A stretch of 64,000 bases of DNA from an uncultured Clostridium sp. Its GTDB lineage: Bacteria; Bacillota; Clostridia; Clostridiales; Clostridiaceae. Numbering within the stretch: position 1 is the stretch's first letter; every line of letters begins with the position of its first letter. Shown here piece by piece: positions 48,636-59,671 of the stretch. A program made the translations under genes and the position numbers. The DNA is taken from the NCBI GenBank assembly GCA_934746015.1, contig CAKVEW010000012.1, positions 1 through 64,000 of the forward strand. The letters run 5' to 3'. Below the pieces are notes generated by a model that was given only the letters and a program-made list of their open reading frames with translations, ran no database searches and was not told the DNA's origin.

Positions 48636-49589
48636 ATGGCTAAATACATTTTAAAGAGAATACTTCAGGCTATTCCTTTAATATTACTAATTTCAATAAT
48701 CTGCTTTACATTAATTCAATTAGCACCATATAATGCCATTGATACAATGATTACTCCAAAGATGTCACAAGAAACAGTAGAGCTTATTAAAGCAAAATAT
48801 GGCTTTGATAAACCTGTATATCTTCAATATTTATTATGGCTTAAGGGAATCATAAGTGGACAATTTGGATACTCAATAATTACTCATGAAAGCATATCAA
48901 ATGATTTATTAGCAAGAATTCCAGCAACAGTTGTACTAGTCTTACCATCTTATTTAATTGCCTTTATAATTTCAATAGTTTTAGGATTATTTGCAGGCTC
49001 TAATAAAAATAAATTAGCAGATAAAATTATAGATGGATTTTGCTCTATTGGAATAGCTATTCCAAGCTTTTGGTTTGCAATGATTATGATATTTATTTTT
49101 GGATATAAATTTTCAGTATTACCTATATTAGGCATGAATACTATTGGAAAAGAGGGGTCAATATCTGATTTCTTTTTACATTTTATAATGCCTTGTACAG
49201 TTTTAGTAATTGCCTTTTTACCTGATTTAATAAGATATGTAAGGTCTTCAACTATAGGACAAATTTCTGAGGATTATGTAATGGTACAAGAAGCTTTTGG
49301 AGCAAGTAGATCTGAAATATTATTCAAACATGTTTGTAAAAATGTACTATTGCCTATAATTACAAAATTGGGAATGGCTCTTCCTATGCTTATAACAGGA
49401 GCAATGATAACAGAAACTGTATTTGGATGGCCAGGAGTTGGACCGTATTTCGTAAATGCTGTAAGATCTTTAGACTATCCAATTATTATGGCAATTTTAT
49501 TACTATCATCAACTTTAGTTATACTAGGAAACTTATTGTCAGACATCCTTTATTGTTTGATAGATCCTAGAATAAAGGAAATGAGGTAG
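48636..49589 (+). CDS. oppB: Peptide ABC transporter permease, OppB/DppB type
   Basis: 317 residues with six membrane helices, the first at about 9-29. The EAA-type loop is VMVQEAFGASRSEILFKHVCKN (about 228-248), which docks to the ATPases, and ETVFGWPGVGPYFVNAV follows. It pairs with OppC at 49594 (4-nt gap). Confidence 0.93.
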   Translation: MAKYILKRILQAIPLILLISIICFTLIQLAPYNAIDTMITPKMSQETVELIKAKYGFDKPVYLQYLLWLKGIISGQFGYSIITHESISNDLLARIPATVVLVLPSYLIAFIISIVLGLFAGSNKNKLADKIIDGFCSIGIAIPSFWFAMIMIFIFGYKFSVLPILGMNTIGKEGSISDFFLHFIMPCTVLVIAFLPDLIRYVRSSTIGQISEDYVMVQEAFGASRSEILFKHVCKNVLLPIITKLGMALPMLITGAMITETVFGWPGVGPYFVNAVRSLDYPIIMAILLLSSTLVILGNLLSDILYCLIDPRIKEMR

Positions 49590-49593
49590 GAGA

Positions 49594-50445
49594 ATGGAAA
49601 ATAGAAGATTAAAAAATTTTAAAGATGAAATTAAGTATAATAAGAGTGCTTTATTTGCTATATTATTTTTACTATTTATAGTGTTTATATCAATATTTGC
49701 ATTTCTAATTCCAATAGATCCAGACTTAACAAACACATTGAATATTCTTCAATCACCTAGTACTACTCATATATTTGGAACAGATGAATTAGGAAGAGAT
49801 TATTTTGTTAGAACTGTATATGGAGGAAGAGTTTCTTTAATAGTAGGAATCCTTGCTATGGTAATTTCCACTAGTATTGGAGTAGCTGTTGGCACTATAA
49901 GTGGATATTTTGGCGGAAAGATAGATAATATTTTAATGAGAGTAGTGGATATAATATCATCTATTCCATGGATGATACTAGTAACAGTAATAAGTATATT
50001 TTTAAAACCTGGATTACAAGCAATCATTATAGTTATAGGTTTATTTTCTTGGATGGAAACATCAAGGTTAGTACGTGCAGAAACTCTTTCAATTAAAGAG
50101 AGAGAATATGTGCTTTATGCAAAATCTATTGGAGAATCTTCAGGGAAAATAATTTTTAAACATATAGTTCCAAGTGTTTTCCCAACAATAATTATTGCTT
50201 CAACATCTAGTATTGCTGGAGCTATAATGACTGAATCATCTTTAAGCTTCCTAGGGCTTGGAATTCAGCCACCTATGTCATCTTGGGGAAACCTTCTTCA
50301 AAATGCACAAAGCAATCTTCAAAGTGCCCCATATATGGCATTAATACCAGGTATATTAATTATTTTAACAATATATTCTTTCAATAAGTTAGGGAATATA
50401 TTAAGGGTACTTGTAGAACCTAAAACTTCAGGAGGTGAGAGTTAA
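49594..50445 (+). CDS. oppC: Peptide ABC transporter permease, OppC/DppC type
   Basis: 283 residues with an N-terminal helix (about 17-37), five more helices and the EAA-type loop YVLYAKSIGESSGKIIFKHI (about 171-190), then ESSLSFLGLG, the OppC signature. SD AGGAG lies directly before the ATG. Its stop overlaps the oppD start by 1 nt (TAATG). Confidence 0.93.
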   Translation: MENRRLKNFKDEIKYNKSALFAILFLLFIVFISIFAFLIPIDPDLTNTLNILQSPSTTHIFGTDELGRDYFVRTVYGGRVSLIVGILAMVISTSIGVAVGTISGYFGGKIDNILMRVVDIISSIPWMILVTVISIFLKPGLQAIIIVIGLFSWMETSRLVRAETLSIKEREYVLYAKSIGESSGKIIFKHIVPSVFPTIIIASTSSIAGAIMTESSLSFLGLGIQPPMSSWGNLLQNAQSNLQSAPYMALIPGILIILTIYSFNKLGNILRVLVEPKTSGGES

Positions 50446-51419
50446 TGAGTAAGGATAATAATCTTCTTAAAGTAGATAATCTTAAAACTAATTTTTATAG
50501 TAAAGATAAGAAAATTGAAGCTGTAAGAGGTGTAAGTTTTCATGTTAATCAAGGAGATATATTAGGTATAGTTGGAGAATCAGGAAGTGGAAAAAGTGTC
50601 CTTATGAAATCTGTAATGAATATACTACCTGAAAATGCCAAAATAGAAGAAGGGAAAATTTATTTTAATAATATAGATATCTTAAATTTAAGCAAGAAAG
50701 AAATGCAGAATATTAAGGGAAAAGAAATGGCTATGATTTTTCAAGATCCTATGACTGCTTTAAATCCACTAAAAAAAGTAGGGGATCACTTAACAGAAGT
50801 GCTAATGAGACATAAAGGAATAAATAAAAAGGAAGCAAAGGTATTAGCATTAGATATTTTAAAGCAAGTAGGAATACCTATGCCAGAAAAGAGAATAGAC
50901 CAATATCCACATGAATTTAGTGGAGGAATGAGACAAAGGGTGTTAATAGCAATGGCATTGGCATGTAATCCTAGGCTGCTAATTGCAGATGAGCCTACTA
51001 CAGCCCTTGATGTAACAATACAAGCTCAAATTTTGCAGCTATTAAAGAACTTAAAAGAAAGTAATGATATGTCTGTTATATTAATAACTCATGACCTTGG
51101 TGTAGTGGCAAGTCTTTGTAATAGAGTAGTTGTTATGTATGGAGGATTAATAATGGAAGAAGGTCTTGTAGATGAAATTTTCTATGAAGCTAAACATCCA
51201 TATACGAAGGCTCTACTTAATTCAATTCCTAAGCTAGAAGAGAACGAAAAATCAAGACTTAAGCCTATAAAAGGTTCTGCACCATCTCTATTAAATCCTC
51301 CAAAAGGATGTCCTTTTGCTGATAGATGTGAATTTGCATTTAAAAAGTGTTTCCAAGAGATGCCTAAATATAAGAACTTTAGTGAAACTCACAGAGCAAT
51401 GTGCTTTTTAGAAAAATAA
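50445..51419 (+). CDS. oppD: Peptide ABC transporter ATPase, OppD type
   Basis: 324 residues. Walker [10 protein letters not shown] (about 45-53), signature SGGMRQRV, Walker [13 protein letters not shown] and a C-terminal OppD/F extension with [14 protein letters not shown], whose Cys residues may bind an Fe-S cluster in this family. It powers import with OppF. Confidence 0.94.
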   Translation: MSKDNNLLKVDNLKTNFYSKDKKIEAVRGVSFHVNQGDILGIVGESGSGKSVLMKSVMNILPENAKIEEGKIYFNNIDILNLSKKEMQNIKGKEMAMIFQDPMTALNPLKKVGDHLTEVLMRHKGINKKEAKVLALDILKQVGIPMPEKRIDQYPHEFSGGMRQRVLIAMALACNPRLLIADEPTTALDVTIQAQILQLLKNLKESNDMSVILITHDLGVVASLCNRVVVMYGGLIMEEGLVDEIFYEAKHPYTKALLNSIPKLEENEKSRLKPIKGSAPSLLNPPKGCPFADRCEFAFKKCFQEMPKYKNFSETHRAMCFLEK

Positions 51420-51441
51420 ATTTAGGAAATGGGGTGTTACA

Positions 51442-52416
51442 ATGTCTAATGAAATATTAATAGAAGTAAAGAATTTAAAAAAATATTTTCCGGTTAAAAA
51501 TGAATTTTTAGGTGGAGAAAAAAAGTTCGTAAAGGCAGTGGATGGTGTTTCTTTTAATATAAGAAAAGGAGAGACCTTTGGTCTTGTAGGTGAATCAGGA
51601 TGTGGGAAATCAACTCTTGGGAGATCAATTACAAGGCTTTATGATATAACAGAAGGAGATATTTTTTTTGAGGGAACTAATATAGCCAAACTCTCTAAAA
51701 AAGAAATGAAGAACTTTTATAGTAAAATTCAAACTATATTTCAAGATCCATATTCATCTCTAAATCCAAATATGACAGTTAGGGAATTAGTAAATGAACC
51801 TTTAGCTTTGCATACTAATTTAAGTAAAGATGAGAGAAATAAAAAAATAAAAGAATTATTAGAAATGGTGGGACTATCAGAGTCTGATATGGATAAGTTT
51901 CCTTATGAATTTAGTGGTGGACAAAGACAGAGAATAGGAATTGCAAGGGCTATATCTACTGAACCAGATTTTATACTTTGTGATGAACCAATTTCAGCAT
52001 TAGATGTATCTATTCAAGCGCAAGTTGTAAATATGTTAGAGGACTTACAAAAGGAACTAAAGCTTACATATCTTTTTGTTGCCCATGATTTATCAATGGT
52101 AAAGCATATTTCAGATAGAATAGGAGTAATGTATCTTGGTAAGATAGTAGAAATATCAGATAGTAACGAATTATATAAAAATCCACTTCATCCATATACA
52201 AAGGGACTTTTATCAGCAATACCAATTGCAGATCCTAAGAAAGCAAAGAAATCTGAAATAAGTTTAATAAAGGGGGATGTACCAAGTCCTATAGATATTC
52301 CAACAGGATGTAGGTTCCATACTAGATGTCCTTATGCAACAGAGAAATGTAAAACTGTTGAGCCTGAAATGAAGGAAATAGAAAAAAATCATTTCGTTAG
52401 TTGTCATTTGTATTGA
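51442..52416 (+). CDS. oppF: Peptide ABC transporter ATPase, OppF type
   Basis: 324 residues. Walker [10 protein letters not shown] (about 54-62), signature [13 protein letters not shown], Walker [13 protein letters not shown]-terminal oligopeptide extension with [14 protein letters not shown]. It lies 22 nt after oppD and is the last gene of the operon. Only AT-rich sequence without a clear terminator separates it from the lysine-riboswitch promoter. Confidence 0.94.
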   Translation: MSNEILIEVKNLKKYFPVKNEFLGGEKKFVKAVDGVSFNIRKGETFGLVGESGCGKSTLGRSITRLYDITEGDIFFEGTNIAKLSKKEMKNFYSKIQTIFQDPYSSLNPNMTVRELVNEPLALHTNLSKDERNKKIKELLEMVGLSESDMDKFPYEFSGGQRQRIGIARAISTEPDFILCDEPISALDVSIQAQVVNMLEDLQKELKLTYLFVAHDLSMVKHISDRIGVMYLGKIVEISDSNELYKNPLHPYTKGLLSAIPIADPKKAKKSEISLIKGDVPSPIDIPTGCRFHTRCPYATEKCKTVEPEMKEIEKNHFVSCHLY

Positions 52417-52463
52417 TAATTCATAATATTAAGTATTGTATAAGAAATATGAAAATATATCTA

Positions 52464-52492
52464 TTGACATAGGTGGAAAATAGTAGTAAACT
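52464..52492 (+). promoter_or_regulatory. Promoter of the lysine-riboswitch transcript
   Basis: TTGACA (52464-52469), 17 nt, TAAACT (52487-52492). Confidence 0.7.
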
Positions 52493-52504
52493 GTATGTAA
52501 AATT

Positions 52505-52825
52505 AAATAAATACCTCACTTAGCAGTGGGGTAGAGGCGCAAAATTTAACAGTCTTTAGCTGAGCTTGAGAGTGCGATGAAGCTACTGAGAAGGAAATTT
52601 TGCCGAAGTTTGTAATATGTCTCGCTATTACTTGCTGGGTCTGTAATTAATAGTTACAGGACTGTCTTAATAAACTTCCCGGTTTATTAAGTTGTGCTAT
52701 CTCAAATGGGAAGATGAGGGTTAAGTGTCTTTGAATTGATCTTGAGCTTAAGTGCTTAGTTATTTTTAGAGTATCTTATCCAAAATATTTAAGATAGCAC
52801 CAACCAATAGGTTGGTTTTTTTATT
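52505..52825 (+). promoter_or_regulatory. Lysine riboswitch (L-box)
   Basis: The aptamer core is recognisable: GTAGAGGCGC (52531-52540), AACAGTC, GAGAAGGAAATTTTGCCGAAG (52588-52608 region), a GCTGGGTCTGT/ACAGGACTGTC hairpin and TTCCCGGTTTATTAAG. The expression platform ends with terminator ACCAACC-AATA-GGTTGGT and a T run (52799-52823). GTGCTATCT (52694-52702) can pair with AGATAGCAC (52791-52799) as an alternative fold. Lysine binding would end transcription before the transporter genes. Confidence 0.93.
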
Positions 52826-52846
52826 ATCATAAAGGAGAGGATAAAT

Positions 52847-53674
52847 ATGAAAAAAAAATTATCATTATTAATTTTAGCTGTAGTAACAGCAGCACTAACA
52901 TTAACAGGTTGCGGTTCAGGTAAGGAAAGTAATTCTGGAGAGGATGTATTTAGAGTAGGGATGGAAGCAGGATATGCACCATTCAACTGGACACAAATGG
53001 ATGATTCTAACGGGGCAGTTAAAATAGATGGAAGTTCTGAATATGCTGGTGGTTATGATGTGGAAATAGCTAAAAAAATAGCTGATAGTCTAGGAAAAAA
53101 ATTAGTAATAGTTAAAACAGAGTGGGATGGGCTTGTTCCTGCCTTAACATCTGGAAAAATAGATGCAATAATAGCTGGTATGTCACCAACAGCAGAACGT
53201 AAAGAAACAATAGACTTTACAGATATTTATTATAAATCAGATTTAGTAATGCTAGTTAAAAAGGGTGGAGCTTATGAGAATGCAAGTACATTAAAAGATT
53301 TCTCAGGAGCTAAAATAACTGCTCAATTAAATACTTTCCACTACAGTGTTATAGATCAAATTCCGAGTGTTAATAAGGTAGCAGCTATGGACAACTTCCC
53401 TGCAATGAGAGTTGCACTAGAGTCTGGAGTAATAGATGGATATGTAACAGAAAGACCAGAAGCTTTAAGCGCACAAATGGCAAATGAAAACTTTAAGATG
53501 GTTGAATTTAAAGAAGGATTTGTTACTTCAGAAGAAGATACAGCAATAGCAGTTGGCCTTCAAAAGAATAGTGAATTAAAAGATAAGATAAATGAAACAT
53601 TAAAAGGAATTTCTGATGAAGATAGATTGAAGATAATGGATGATGCAATTAAGAATCAACCAGCAGCTCAATAG
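52847..53674 (+). CDS. Amino-acid-binding lipoprotein, probably lysine
   Basis: 275 residues of SBP family 3. Signal peptide with lipobox LTGC, Cys22. Family pieces: FRVGMEAGYAPFNW, YAGGYDVEIAKKIADSLGKK, IIAGMSPTAERKE. It captures a polar or basic amino acid for the permease at 53743. The lysine riboswitch upstream is the main ground for calling the ligand lysine. SD AAAGGAGAGG. Confidence 0.9.
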   Translation: MKKKLSLLILAVVTAALTLTGCGSGKESNSGEDVFRVGMEAGYAPFNWTQMDDSNGAVKIDGSSEYAGGYDVEIAKKIADSLGKKLVIVKTEWDGLVPALTSGKIDAIIAGMSPTAERKETIDFTDIYYKSDLVMLVKKGGAYENASTLKDFSGAKITAQLNTFHYSVIDQIPSVNKVAAMDNFPAMRVALESGVIDGYVTERPEALSAQMANENFKMVEFKEGFVTSEEDTAIAVGLQKNSELKDKINETLKGISDEDRLKIMDDAIKNQPAAQ

Positions 53675-53681
53675 CAATAGA

Positions 53682-53722
53682 GGGGGCTCAATTGATTTAT
53701 AATAATCAATGGCCCCTATTTC
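53682..53722 (+). other. Intercistronic hairpin after the binding-protein gene
   Basis: GGGGGCTCAATTGATT pairs with AATCAATGGCCCC across a short loop with an internal mismatch, then TATTTC. It probably lowers expression of permease and ATPase relative to the binding protein. Confidence 0.7.
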
Positions 53723-53742
53723 ACATATAAGGAGATTAGAAT

Positions 53743-54504
53743 ATGACTATAGAATGGTTAATAAAAATAATTACAAATAACTGGCCTATGTTTATACGTG
53801 GAGCAGGAATGACATTACTTATTTCAATAGTAGGTACTTTAATTGGGTCATTAATTGGACTTATAGTAGGAGTAATAAGAACAATACCAGTGCCAGAAAA
53901 AGGTATTAAAAAAATATTATTAAAGATAGTTAATATAATTTTATCAGTTTATATAGAATTCTTTAGAGGAACTCCAATGATTGTTCAAGCTATGGTAATT
54001 TACTATGGTTCAGCAGCAGCCTTTGGAATAGATATAAATAAAATAGTAGCAGGTTTATTTATAGTTTCAATTAATACTGGAGCATATATGTCTGAAATAG
54101 TAAGAGGTGGTATTGTTTCTATAGATAAAGGTCAATTCGAAGCAGCTCAAGCTATTGGAATGAATCATTTTCAAACTATGACTAACGTAGTATTGCCACA
54201 AGTAATTAGAAATATATTACCAGCAACAGGTAATGAATTTGTAATTAATATAAAAGATACATCAGTATTAAATGTTATTTCAGTGTCAGAACTATTCTTC
54301 CAAACTAAATCTATAGCTGGAAATAATTTTAGATATTTTGAATCATTCTTTGTAGCATGTATATTATATTTTATAATGACATTTACAGTTACAAGAATAT
54401 TAAGATATTTAGAAAAGAAAATTGATGGACCAGAAAACTATATAATAGCAGGAAATCAAATGCAAGTTGCAAGGCCAGAAGATATGGCTAAAAAGTCTAT
54501 GTAG
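53743..54504 (+). CDS. Amino-acid ABC transporter permease, probably lysine
   Basis: 253 residues of the HisMQ/GlnP permease type with about five helices. The EAA loop is QFEAAQAIGMNHFQTMTNVV (about 139-158), and IEFFRGTPMIVQAM (about 68-81) is the family signature. It lies in one operon with the binding protein and ATPase. Confidence 0.93.
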   Translation: MTIEWLIKIITNNWPMFIRGAGMTLLISIVGTLIGSLIGLIVGVIRTIPVPEKGIKKILLKIVNIILSVYIEFFRGTPMIVQAMVIYYGSAAAFGIDINKIVAGLFIVSINTGAYMSEIVRGGIVSIDKGQFEAAQAIGMNHFQTMTNVVLPQVIRNILPATGNEFVINIKDTSVLNVISVSELFFQTKSIAGNNFRYFESFFVACILYFIMTFTVTRILRYLEKKIDGPENYIIAGNQMQVARPEDMAKKSM

Positions 54505-54524
54505 TGGCTTAAGGAGGAGTTAGT

Positions 54525-55259
54525 ATGGAAAAAATTATAGAAGTTAAGCATTTAAGTAAATCCTTTGGAGGTCATGAGGTTTTAAGAGATATTGATTTTT
54601 CAGTAAATAAAGGAGAAGTTGTTTGTATAATCGGCTCTTCAGGTTCTGGAAAATCTACATTATTAAGATGTATAAATCTTTTAGAAAAGCCTTCTGGTGG
54701 AGAAATAATATATAAAAATGAAAATATATTAGATGATAATCATGATATATATAAATATAGGACTAAACTAGGTATGGTTTTCCAACAATTTAATTTATTT
54801 AATAATCACAATGTTTTAAGCAATTGTGTTGTTGGACAAGTAAAAGTATTAGGAAGATCTAAAGAAGAAGCAGAAAAGGTAGCAATGAAATATTTAGATA
54901 TAGTAGGTATGGGTAACTATATAAATGCTAAGCCAAAACAATTATCTGGAGGACAAAAGCAAAGAGTAGCTATTGCAAGAGCTTTATCTATGGAGCCAGA
55001 TGTTATTTTATTTGATGAGCCAACTTCTGCTCTTGATCCAGAAATGGTTGGGGAAGTATTAAAGGTAATGAAGGAGCTAGCTGAAACTGGACTTACAATG
55101 TTAGTTGTAACTCATGAAATGGGATTTGCTAATGAAGTATCAGATAGAGTTGTATTTATGAATAATGGGGTTATCGAAGAAGAAGGAACTCCAGAAGAAA
55201 TATTTAATAATCCTAAGAAGGAACGTACTAGAGAGTTCTTAAAAAGAACATTTAAATAG
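54525..55259 (+). CDS. Amino-acid ABC transporter ATPase, GlnQ-type, probably lysine
   Basis: 244 residues. Walker [10 protein letters not shown] (about 38-46), Q-loop [11 protein letters not shown], signature [14 protein letters not shown], Walker [16 protein letters not shown] and switch His in VVTHEMGFA. It drives uptake through the permease upstream (20-nt gap, SD AAGGAGG). Confidence 0.95.
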   Translation: MEKIIEVKHLSKSFGGHEVLRDIDFSVNKGEVVCIIGSSGSGKSTLLRCINLLEKPSGGEIIYKNENILDDNHDIYKYRTKLGMVFQQFNLFNNHNVLSNCVVGQVKVLGRSKEEAEKVAMKYLDIVGMGNYINAKPKQLSGGQKQRVAIARALSMEPDVILFDEPTSALDPEMVGEVLKVMKELAETGLTMLVVTHEMGFANEVSDRVVFMNNGVIEEEGTPEEIFNNPKKERTREFLKRTFK

Positions 55260-55352
55260 CATTAGGGAAATAATAAGAGATTGTATCAGGGTAAAGTATG
55301 GGATAAAAACTGAGACAACTCTTATTTTTTTATTTTATTAGGAATTTATAAA

Positions 55353-55415
55353 ATGATTACCTCCTTGAATAACTTTTTTATTAGCTATTTTTCTAAATAG
55401 TAGGAGGAGTTATTC
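55353..55415 (+). terminator. Inverted repeats after the lysine transporter
   Basis: GAATAACT (55367-55374) pairs with AGTTATTC (55408-55415), with CCTCC/GGAGG and CTATTT/AAATAG pairs also present. Shape suggests a terminator for the operon; the T runs lie inside the loop, so support is moderate. Confidence 0.5.
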
Positions 55416-55463
55416 GAAAATAATATTGTAATTATAAAACTTGCTCAAATATAAGGGGGAAAA

Positions 55464-57479
55464 ATGAAAAGAAAAATAAAAAACACGAGAAAAACATTAA
55501 AAATATATGTTGCTAAATTTTTAGTTTTAACATCAACAATACCAATAATAGTAATTGCTATAGCTAATTTTTATTCATTGAATAAAAATATATTAAACTT
55601 AAGAAATAGTGTTATTGAAAAAAATATTCATTCAATTAATGAATCATTAGGAACTAGTGATACTAAGAGTATAGAGGATATTAATTTCTTATCTTATGAT
55701 GCTAACGCTAAAGGAGTAAAAGATAATAAGAATAATGAGATAGAGTGGCTTGAAAAGCTATTTAAAAGTTACATCAATACTAAAATGGGTATTTCAAATG
55801 TGTATATGGGAAGTGCAGATGGTAAATTCATAATTGCACCATATGAAGATATGGGCAGTTCTTTTGATGCAAGAGAAAGAGAGTGGTATAAGAATGCTTT
55901 AAATAATCCTGATAAAGTGGTTATATCAGATCCCTATGAGGATTATACAACTAAAAGAACTTTGATTACGTATTCTAAAGCTGTATTTAATGATAATGGA
56001 GAATTACAAGGGGTAATGGGAATAGATAAAAATTTAGAATATCTATCAGAGATGGTGAAAAAAATAGAAGCGTATAATGGAGCTTATTCTATAATTTTTA
56101 ACAATGATGGTACAATTATAGCCCATGAAGATTCAAGCTTAATAGGTAAAAATACAGAGGATATCCCATGGATTAAAGAAATTCTTAATATTGAAGATAA
56201 TAATAGAGATTATATGAAAATAGAAAATAAGTTATATTTAGTTAATAAGTCTATTCATATACAGACAGGATATATAACCTGTGTATTTATACCTGTAAGT
56301 GAAGTAAGTAAAGTATATTTATTAGAGCTAATAATGCCTTTAAGTATTCTTATAATAACATTAATAATAGTAATAGCTTTCTCTAGAAATTTTATTAATA
56401 AATTAGCTGAACCAATAAAAGAGGTAGTTAGGCTATTGAATAATATTAAAAAAGGAGACTTTAGAGAAGTTTCAGAAATAAAGAATGAATATAATGAAGA
56501 AGTTGCAGCTATGATGGAGGCTGTAAATAATCTTTCACAGGAAATGGGAATATTACTTACAGGGGTTAAAGATGAAGCCAATAGAGTTAATGACGGAAGC
56601 AGTACCTTATTTGAAATTATAACAGAATCAAGTAATGTAGGAGAAGAAATAGCAAGATCAGTTCAAGAGATAGCTCAAGGAACAACTAACCAAGCAGCAC
56701 AATTGGATGATGGGATGAAAATGATTGGTGAGTTAGAAAAAGAAATAAATAAATCAATAATAAGCTCTGATAAGATGCTAAAAACTTCAGCTGAGGTTAA
56801 AGTATCTTCTGAAGAAGGTAGAGTAGCTATGGAAATATTAAGTGAAAAATACTCTGAAAATAAAGAAGCAAATGATAATATTGTTAATAAAGTAAATATA
56901 TTATCAAAGAAGTCAAATGAAATAAAAATAATTGTAGAGGCAATTAAGTCTATCACAGAACAAACTAATCTATTAGCTTTAAATGCGGGTATAGAAGCAG
57001 CAAGAGTTGGAGAAGCTGGTAAAGGCTTTGCGGTAGTTGCTGAAGAAGTAAGAAAATTAGCAGAAGAATCCGCAAAATCAGCAACAGAAATAAATAATGT
57101 TATAGTAGAAGTAAAAAATAGTATTAATGATCTTTATAGAGATATATTAAAGTCAAGTGAGTTAAATAATGAAACTGGATCTAATCTTATTACAACCAGA
57201 GGCAAATTTGAAGTTATAGATAATATAATAAATGAATTAGAAGAGAATGTTAAAGAAGTAACGAATTCATTAGAGAAAATATCTTTAAGCAAGGATAATG
57301 TAATCTTAAAAATATCTGAAGTTGCTACTGTTGGTGAAGAAACAGCTGCAATTACCGAAGAAGTAAGCGCTGCATCAGAAGAACAATCATCAGCATTACA
57401 AGAAATAGCTAATGAAGCAGAAGGACTAAAAGATAATTCTATAAGATTAAATGAATTAATTAAAAAATTTAAAGTTTAG
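55464..57479 (+). CDS. Methyl-accepting chemotaxis protein with dCache sensor
   Basis: 671 residues. TM1 about 19-39, an extracellular double-Cache domain (about 45-280; [20 protein letters not shown] and [17 protein letters not shown] are typical of dCache_1), TM2 about 286-308, HAMP about 309-360 and a cytoplasmic coiled-coil signalling domain whose tip is [20 protein letters not shown] (about 510-529). It senses a small extracellular ligand and controls CheA. dCache_1 sensors often bind amino acids; the neighbouring lysine and peptide transporters fit but do not prove that. SD AAGGGGGG. Confidence 0.93.
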   Translation: MKRKIKNTRKTLKIYVAKFLVLTSTIPIIVIAIANFYSLNKNILNLRNSVIEKNIHSINESLGTSDTKSIEDINFLSYDANAKGVKDNKNNEIEWLEKLFKSYINTKMGISNVYMGSADGKFIIAPYEDMGSSFDAREREWYKNALNNPDKVVISDPYEDYTTKRTLITYSKAVFNDNGELQGVMGIDKNLEYLSEMVKKIEAYNGAYSIIFNNDGTIIAHEDSSLIGKNTEDIPWIKEILNIEDNNRDYMKIENKLYLVNKSIHIQTGYITCVFIPVSEVSKVYLLELIMPLSILIITLIIVIAFSRNFINKLAEPIKEVVRLLNNIKKGDFREVSEIKNEYNEEVAAMMEAVNNLSQEMGILLTGVKDEANRVNDGSSTLFEIITESSNVGEEIARSVQEIAQGTTNQAAQLDDGMKMIGELEKEINKSIISSDKMLKTSAEVKVSSEEGRVAMEILSEKYSENKEANDNIVNKVNILSKKSNEIKIIVEAIKSITEQTNLLALNAGIEAARVGEAGKGFAVVAEEVRKLAEESAKSATEINNVIVEVKNSINDLYRDILKSSELNNETGSNLITTRGKFEVIDNIINELEENVKEVTNSLEKISLSKDNVILKISEVATVGEETAAITEEVSAASEEQSSALQEIANEAEGLKDNSIRLNELIKKFKV

Positions 57480-57499
57480 AAATAGATCTCTGGAAATGA

Positions 57500-57552
57500 A
57501 ATGCACTATAACTGTTAGACAGAAGTAGCTAATAGTTATAGTGCATTTTATA
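57500..57552 (+). terminator. Terminator of the chemoreceptor gene
   Basis: ATGCACTATAACT (57501-57513) and AGTTATAGTGCAT (57534-57546) form a perfect 13-bp stem, then TTTATA. Confidence 0.85.
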
Positions 57553-57669
57553 TAGTTATTAAAATAACAAATATAGACAATTGTTTAAAATGGTATTACA
57601 ATTAATTTGTAATTAGAGTGAAACAAAATTACAATATATAAATTTATGTATATTCGGGGGAAGGATATT

Positions 57670-58458
57670 ATGAATACTATCGTTTGTATAAAACAAGTTC
57701 CAGGTACATCAAAAGTAGAAGTAGATGAAAAAACTGGAGTATTAAAAAGAGATGGAATAGATAGCAAAATGAATCCATATGATCTATATGCATTAGAAAC
57801 TGCCTTTAGAATTAAAGAGGTAGTTGGAGGAAATATCGATGTAATAAGTATGGGACCACCACAGGCAATGGAAGTAATTAGAGAATCATTTTCTATGGGA
57901 GTGGATAATGGAATATTAATTTCTGATAGAAAATTTGCAGGGGCAGATGTTCTAGCAACTTCATATACAATATCACAAGGAATTAAAAAAGCTGGAGACT
58001 ACGATTTAATTATTTGTGGTAAGCAAACTACAGATGGAGATACAGCTCAAGTAGGACCAGAAGTGGCAGAATACTTAGGAATTCCTCATGTTGCAAATGT
58101 AAATAAGATAGTTGAGGTAAATGGTGATTTCATAACTCTTGAAATGGATATGCAAGAAGCCAATGGCTTATTAGAAGTTAAATTGCCTTGCTTAATAACA
58201 GTTGAAAAGGATATATTTGAACCGAGATTACCTTCATATATAAGAAAAAAGGAAACAAAGAATAAAGAAATAAAGGTATTCTCTTTAAATGATTTAGAGG
58301 ATAAGAATGAAAATAATTACGGATTAAATGGTTCACCAACTCAAGTTGAAAGAATATTTCCACCTGAGGTTAATTTGAAACATGAAAGCTTTACTGGTAG
58401 CTCAGAAAAGGTTTCCAAAGATATTTATGATAAATTGAAGGAATTTAAGTTTATATAG
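57670..58458 (+). CDS. etfB: Electron transfer flavoprotein beta subunit (LctB-like)
   Basis: 262 residues from ATG 57670 (SD GGGGGAAGG). EtfB motifs: [57 protein letters not shown]. With EtfA and the FAD dehydrogenase downstream it forms an NAD-dependent lactate dehydrogenase complex that transfers electrons from lactate to NAD+ and draws on reduced ferredoxin (confurcation), as shown for Acetobacterium LctBCD. Three genes at short or negative spacing make one operon. Confidence 0.93.
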   Translation: MNTIVCIKQVPGTSKVEVDEKTGVLKRDGIDSKMNPYDLYALETAFRIKEVVGGNIDVISMGPPQAMEVIRESFSMGVDNGILISDRKFAGADVLATSYTISQGIKKAGDYDLIICGKQTTDGDTAQVGPEVAEYLGIPHVANVNKIVEVNGDFITLEMDMQEANGLLEVKLPCLITVEKDIFEPRLPSYIRKKETKNKEIKVFSLNDLEDKNENNYGLNGSPTQVERIFPPEVNLKHESFTGSSEKVSKDIYDKLKEFKFI

Positions 58459-58468
58459 GGGGATATAT

Positions 58469-59671
58469 ATGGCAAAGTTAGTAGTTAATCAAGAAAAGAT
58501 AGTTAATATAGATGAGATTATAAGTATTTGCCCATTTAGAGCATTAGAAAATAATAATGGAAAGTTAGATATAAATTCTAATTGTAAAATGTGCAAGATA
58601 TGTGTTAATAAAGGACCTAAGGGAGTAGTTGAATATATAGAAGAAGAAAAGGTTTTAATAGATAAAAGCAAGTGGAGTGGAGTAGCTGTATATGTTGATC
58701 ATATAGATGGCAATATACATCCAGTTACTTTTGGACTTATAGGAAAGGCTAGAGAATTAGCAGATAAAGTAAAGCAAGAAGTTTCTTGTATTTTTATTGG
58801 AAATAATATAAAGGAAAAGGCAAATGAATTACTTCATTATGGTGTAGATAAAGTATATGTTTATGAAGATGACAGTTTGAGTAATTTTAATATAGAACCC
58901 TATACTACAATTTTCGAAGATTATATAAATAATACTAAACCTTCAGTTATTTTAGTAGGTGCCACTACTATTGGAAGATCTCTAGCCCCAAGAGTAGCAG
59001 CAAGATTCAGAACTGGATTAACTGCTGACTGTACTATATTAGATATAAAAGAAAATACTGATTTAGTACAAATAAGGCCTGCTTTTGGTGGAAATATAAT
59101 GGCTCAAATAGTAACGCCTAATTCAAGACCACAATTAGCAACAGTTAGATATAAAGTTATGTCAGCACCTGAGAGAAATTTAATATCTAGAGGAAAAGTT
59201 ATTGTTTGCCATATAGACAAAGAAAAATTATCTTCAAATGTAATAATAAAAGAAATAATAAATAAGAAAAAAGAGCATAGTATTTCTGATGCAGATGTTC
59301 TAGTAGTTGCAGGAAGAGGTATAAAAACTGAGAAGGATATGGAAATGATAAGAGAACTAGCAAGTTTATTAGGTGGAGAAGTTGCTGTAACTAGGCCTTT
59401 AGTGGAATCTGGATGGGAATTAGCTAATAAACAGGTTGGTTTAAGTGGTAGAACTGTAAGAGCTAAATTAGTAATAGCTTGTGGAGTATCAGGAGCAGTT
59501 CAATTTACGGCAGGAATGAATAATTCAGAGTATATATTTGCAATAAATAAAGATGAAAATGCACCTATATTTAAAATAGCTCATTATGGAATTGTTGGAG
59601 ATATATATGAGGTGATTCCTAAGCTAATAGAAAAGATTAAAGAAGATGGGGGGAAGGCATATGCAATATAA
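58469..59671 (+). CDS. etfA: Electron transfer flavoprotein alpha subunit with N-terminal Fe-S domain (LctC-like)
   Basis: 400 residues, longer than a plain EtfA (about 320), owing to an N-terminal ferredoxin-like domain with Cys21 (ICPFRAL) and Cys39, 42, 45 (NCKMCKICV) for one [4Fe-4S] cluster. The EtfA body follows, with the FAD-binding part [18 protein letters not shown] and [17 protein letters not shown]. The extra domain is characteristic of the bifurcating lactate and caffeyl-CoA type Etf. It overlaps the dehydrogenase gene by 11 nt. Confidence 0.93.
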   Translation: MAKLVVNQEKIVNIDEIISICPFRALENNNGKLDINSNCKMCKICVNKGPKGVVEYIEEEKVLIDKSKWSGVAVYVDHIDGNIHPVTFGLIGKARELADKVKQEVSCIFIGNNIKEKANELLHYGVDKVYVYEDDSLSNFNIEPYTTIFEDYINNTKPSVILVGATTIGRSLAPRVAARFRTGLTADCTILDIKENTDLVQIRPAFGGNIMAQIVTPNSRPQLATVRYKVMSAPERNLISRGKVIVCHIDKEKLSSNVIIKEIINKKKEHSISDADVLVVAGRGIKTEKDMEMIRELASLLGGEVAVTRPLVESGWELANKQVGLSGRTVRAKLVIACGVSGAVQFTAGMNNSEYIFAINKDENAPIFKIAHYGIVGDIYEVIPKLIEKIKEDGGKAYAI

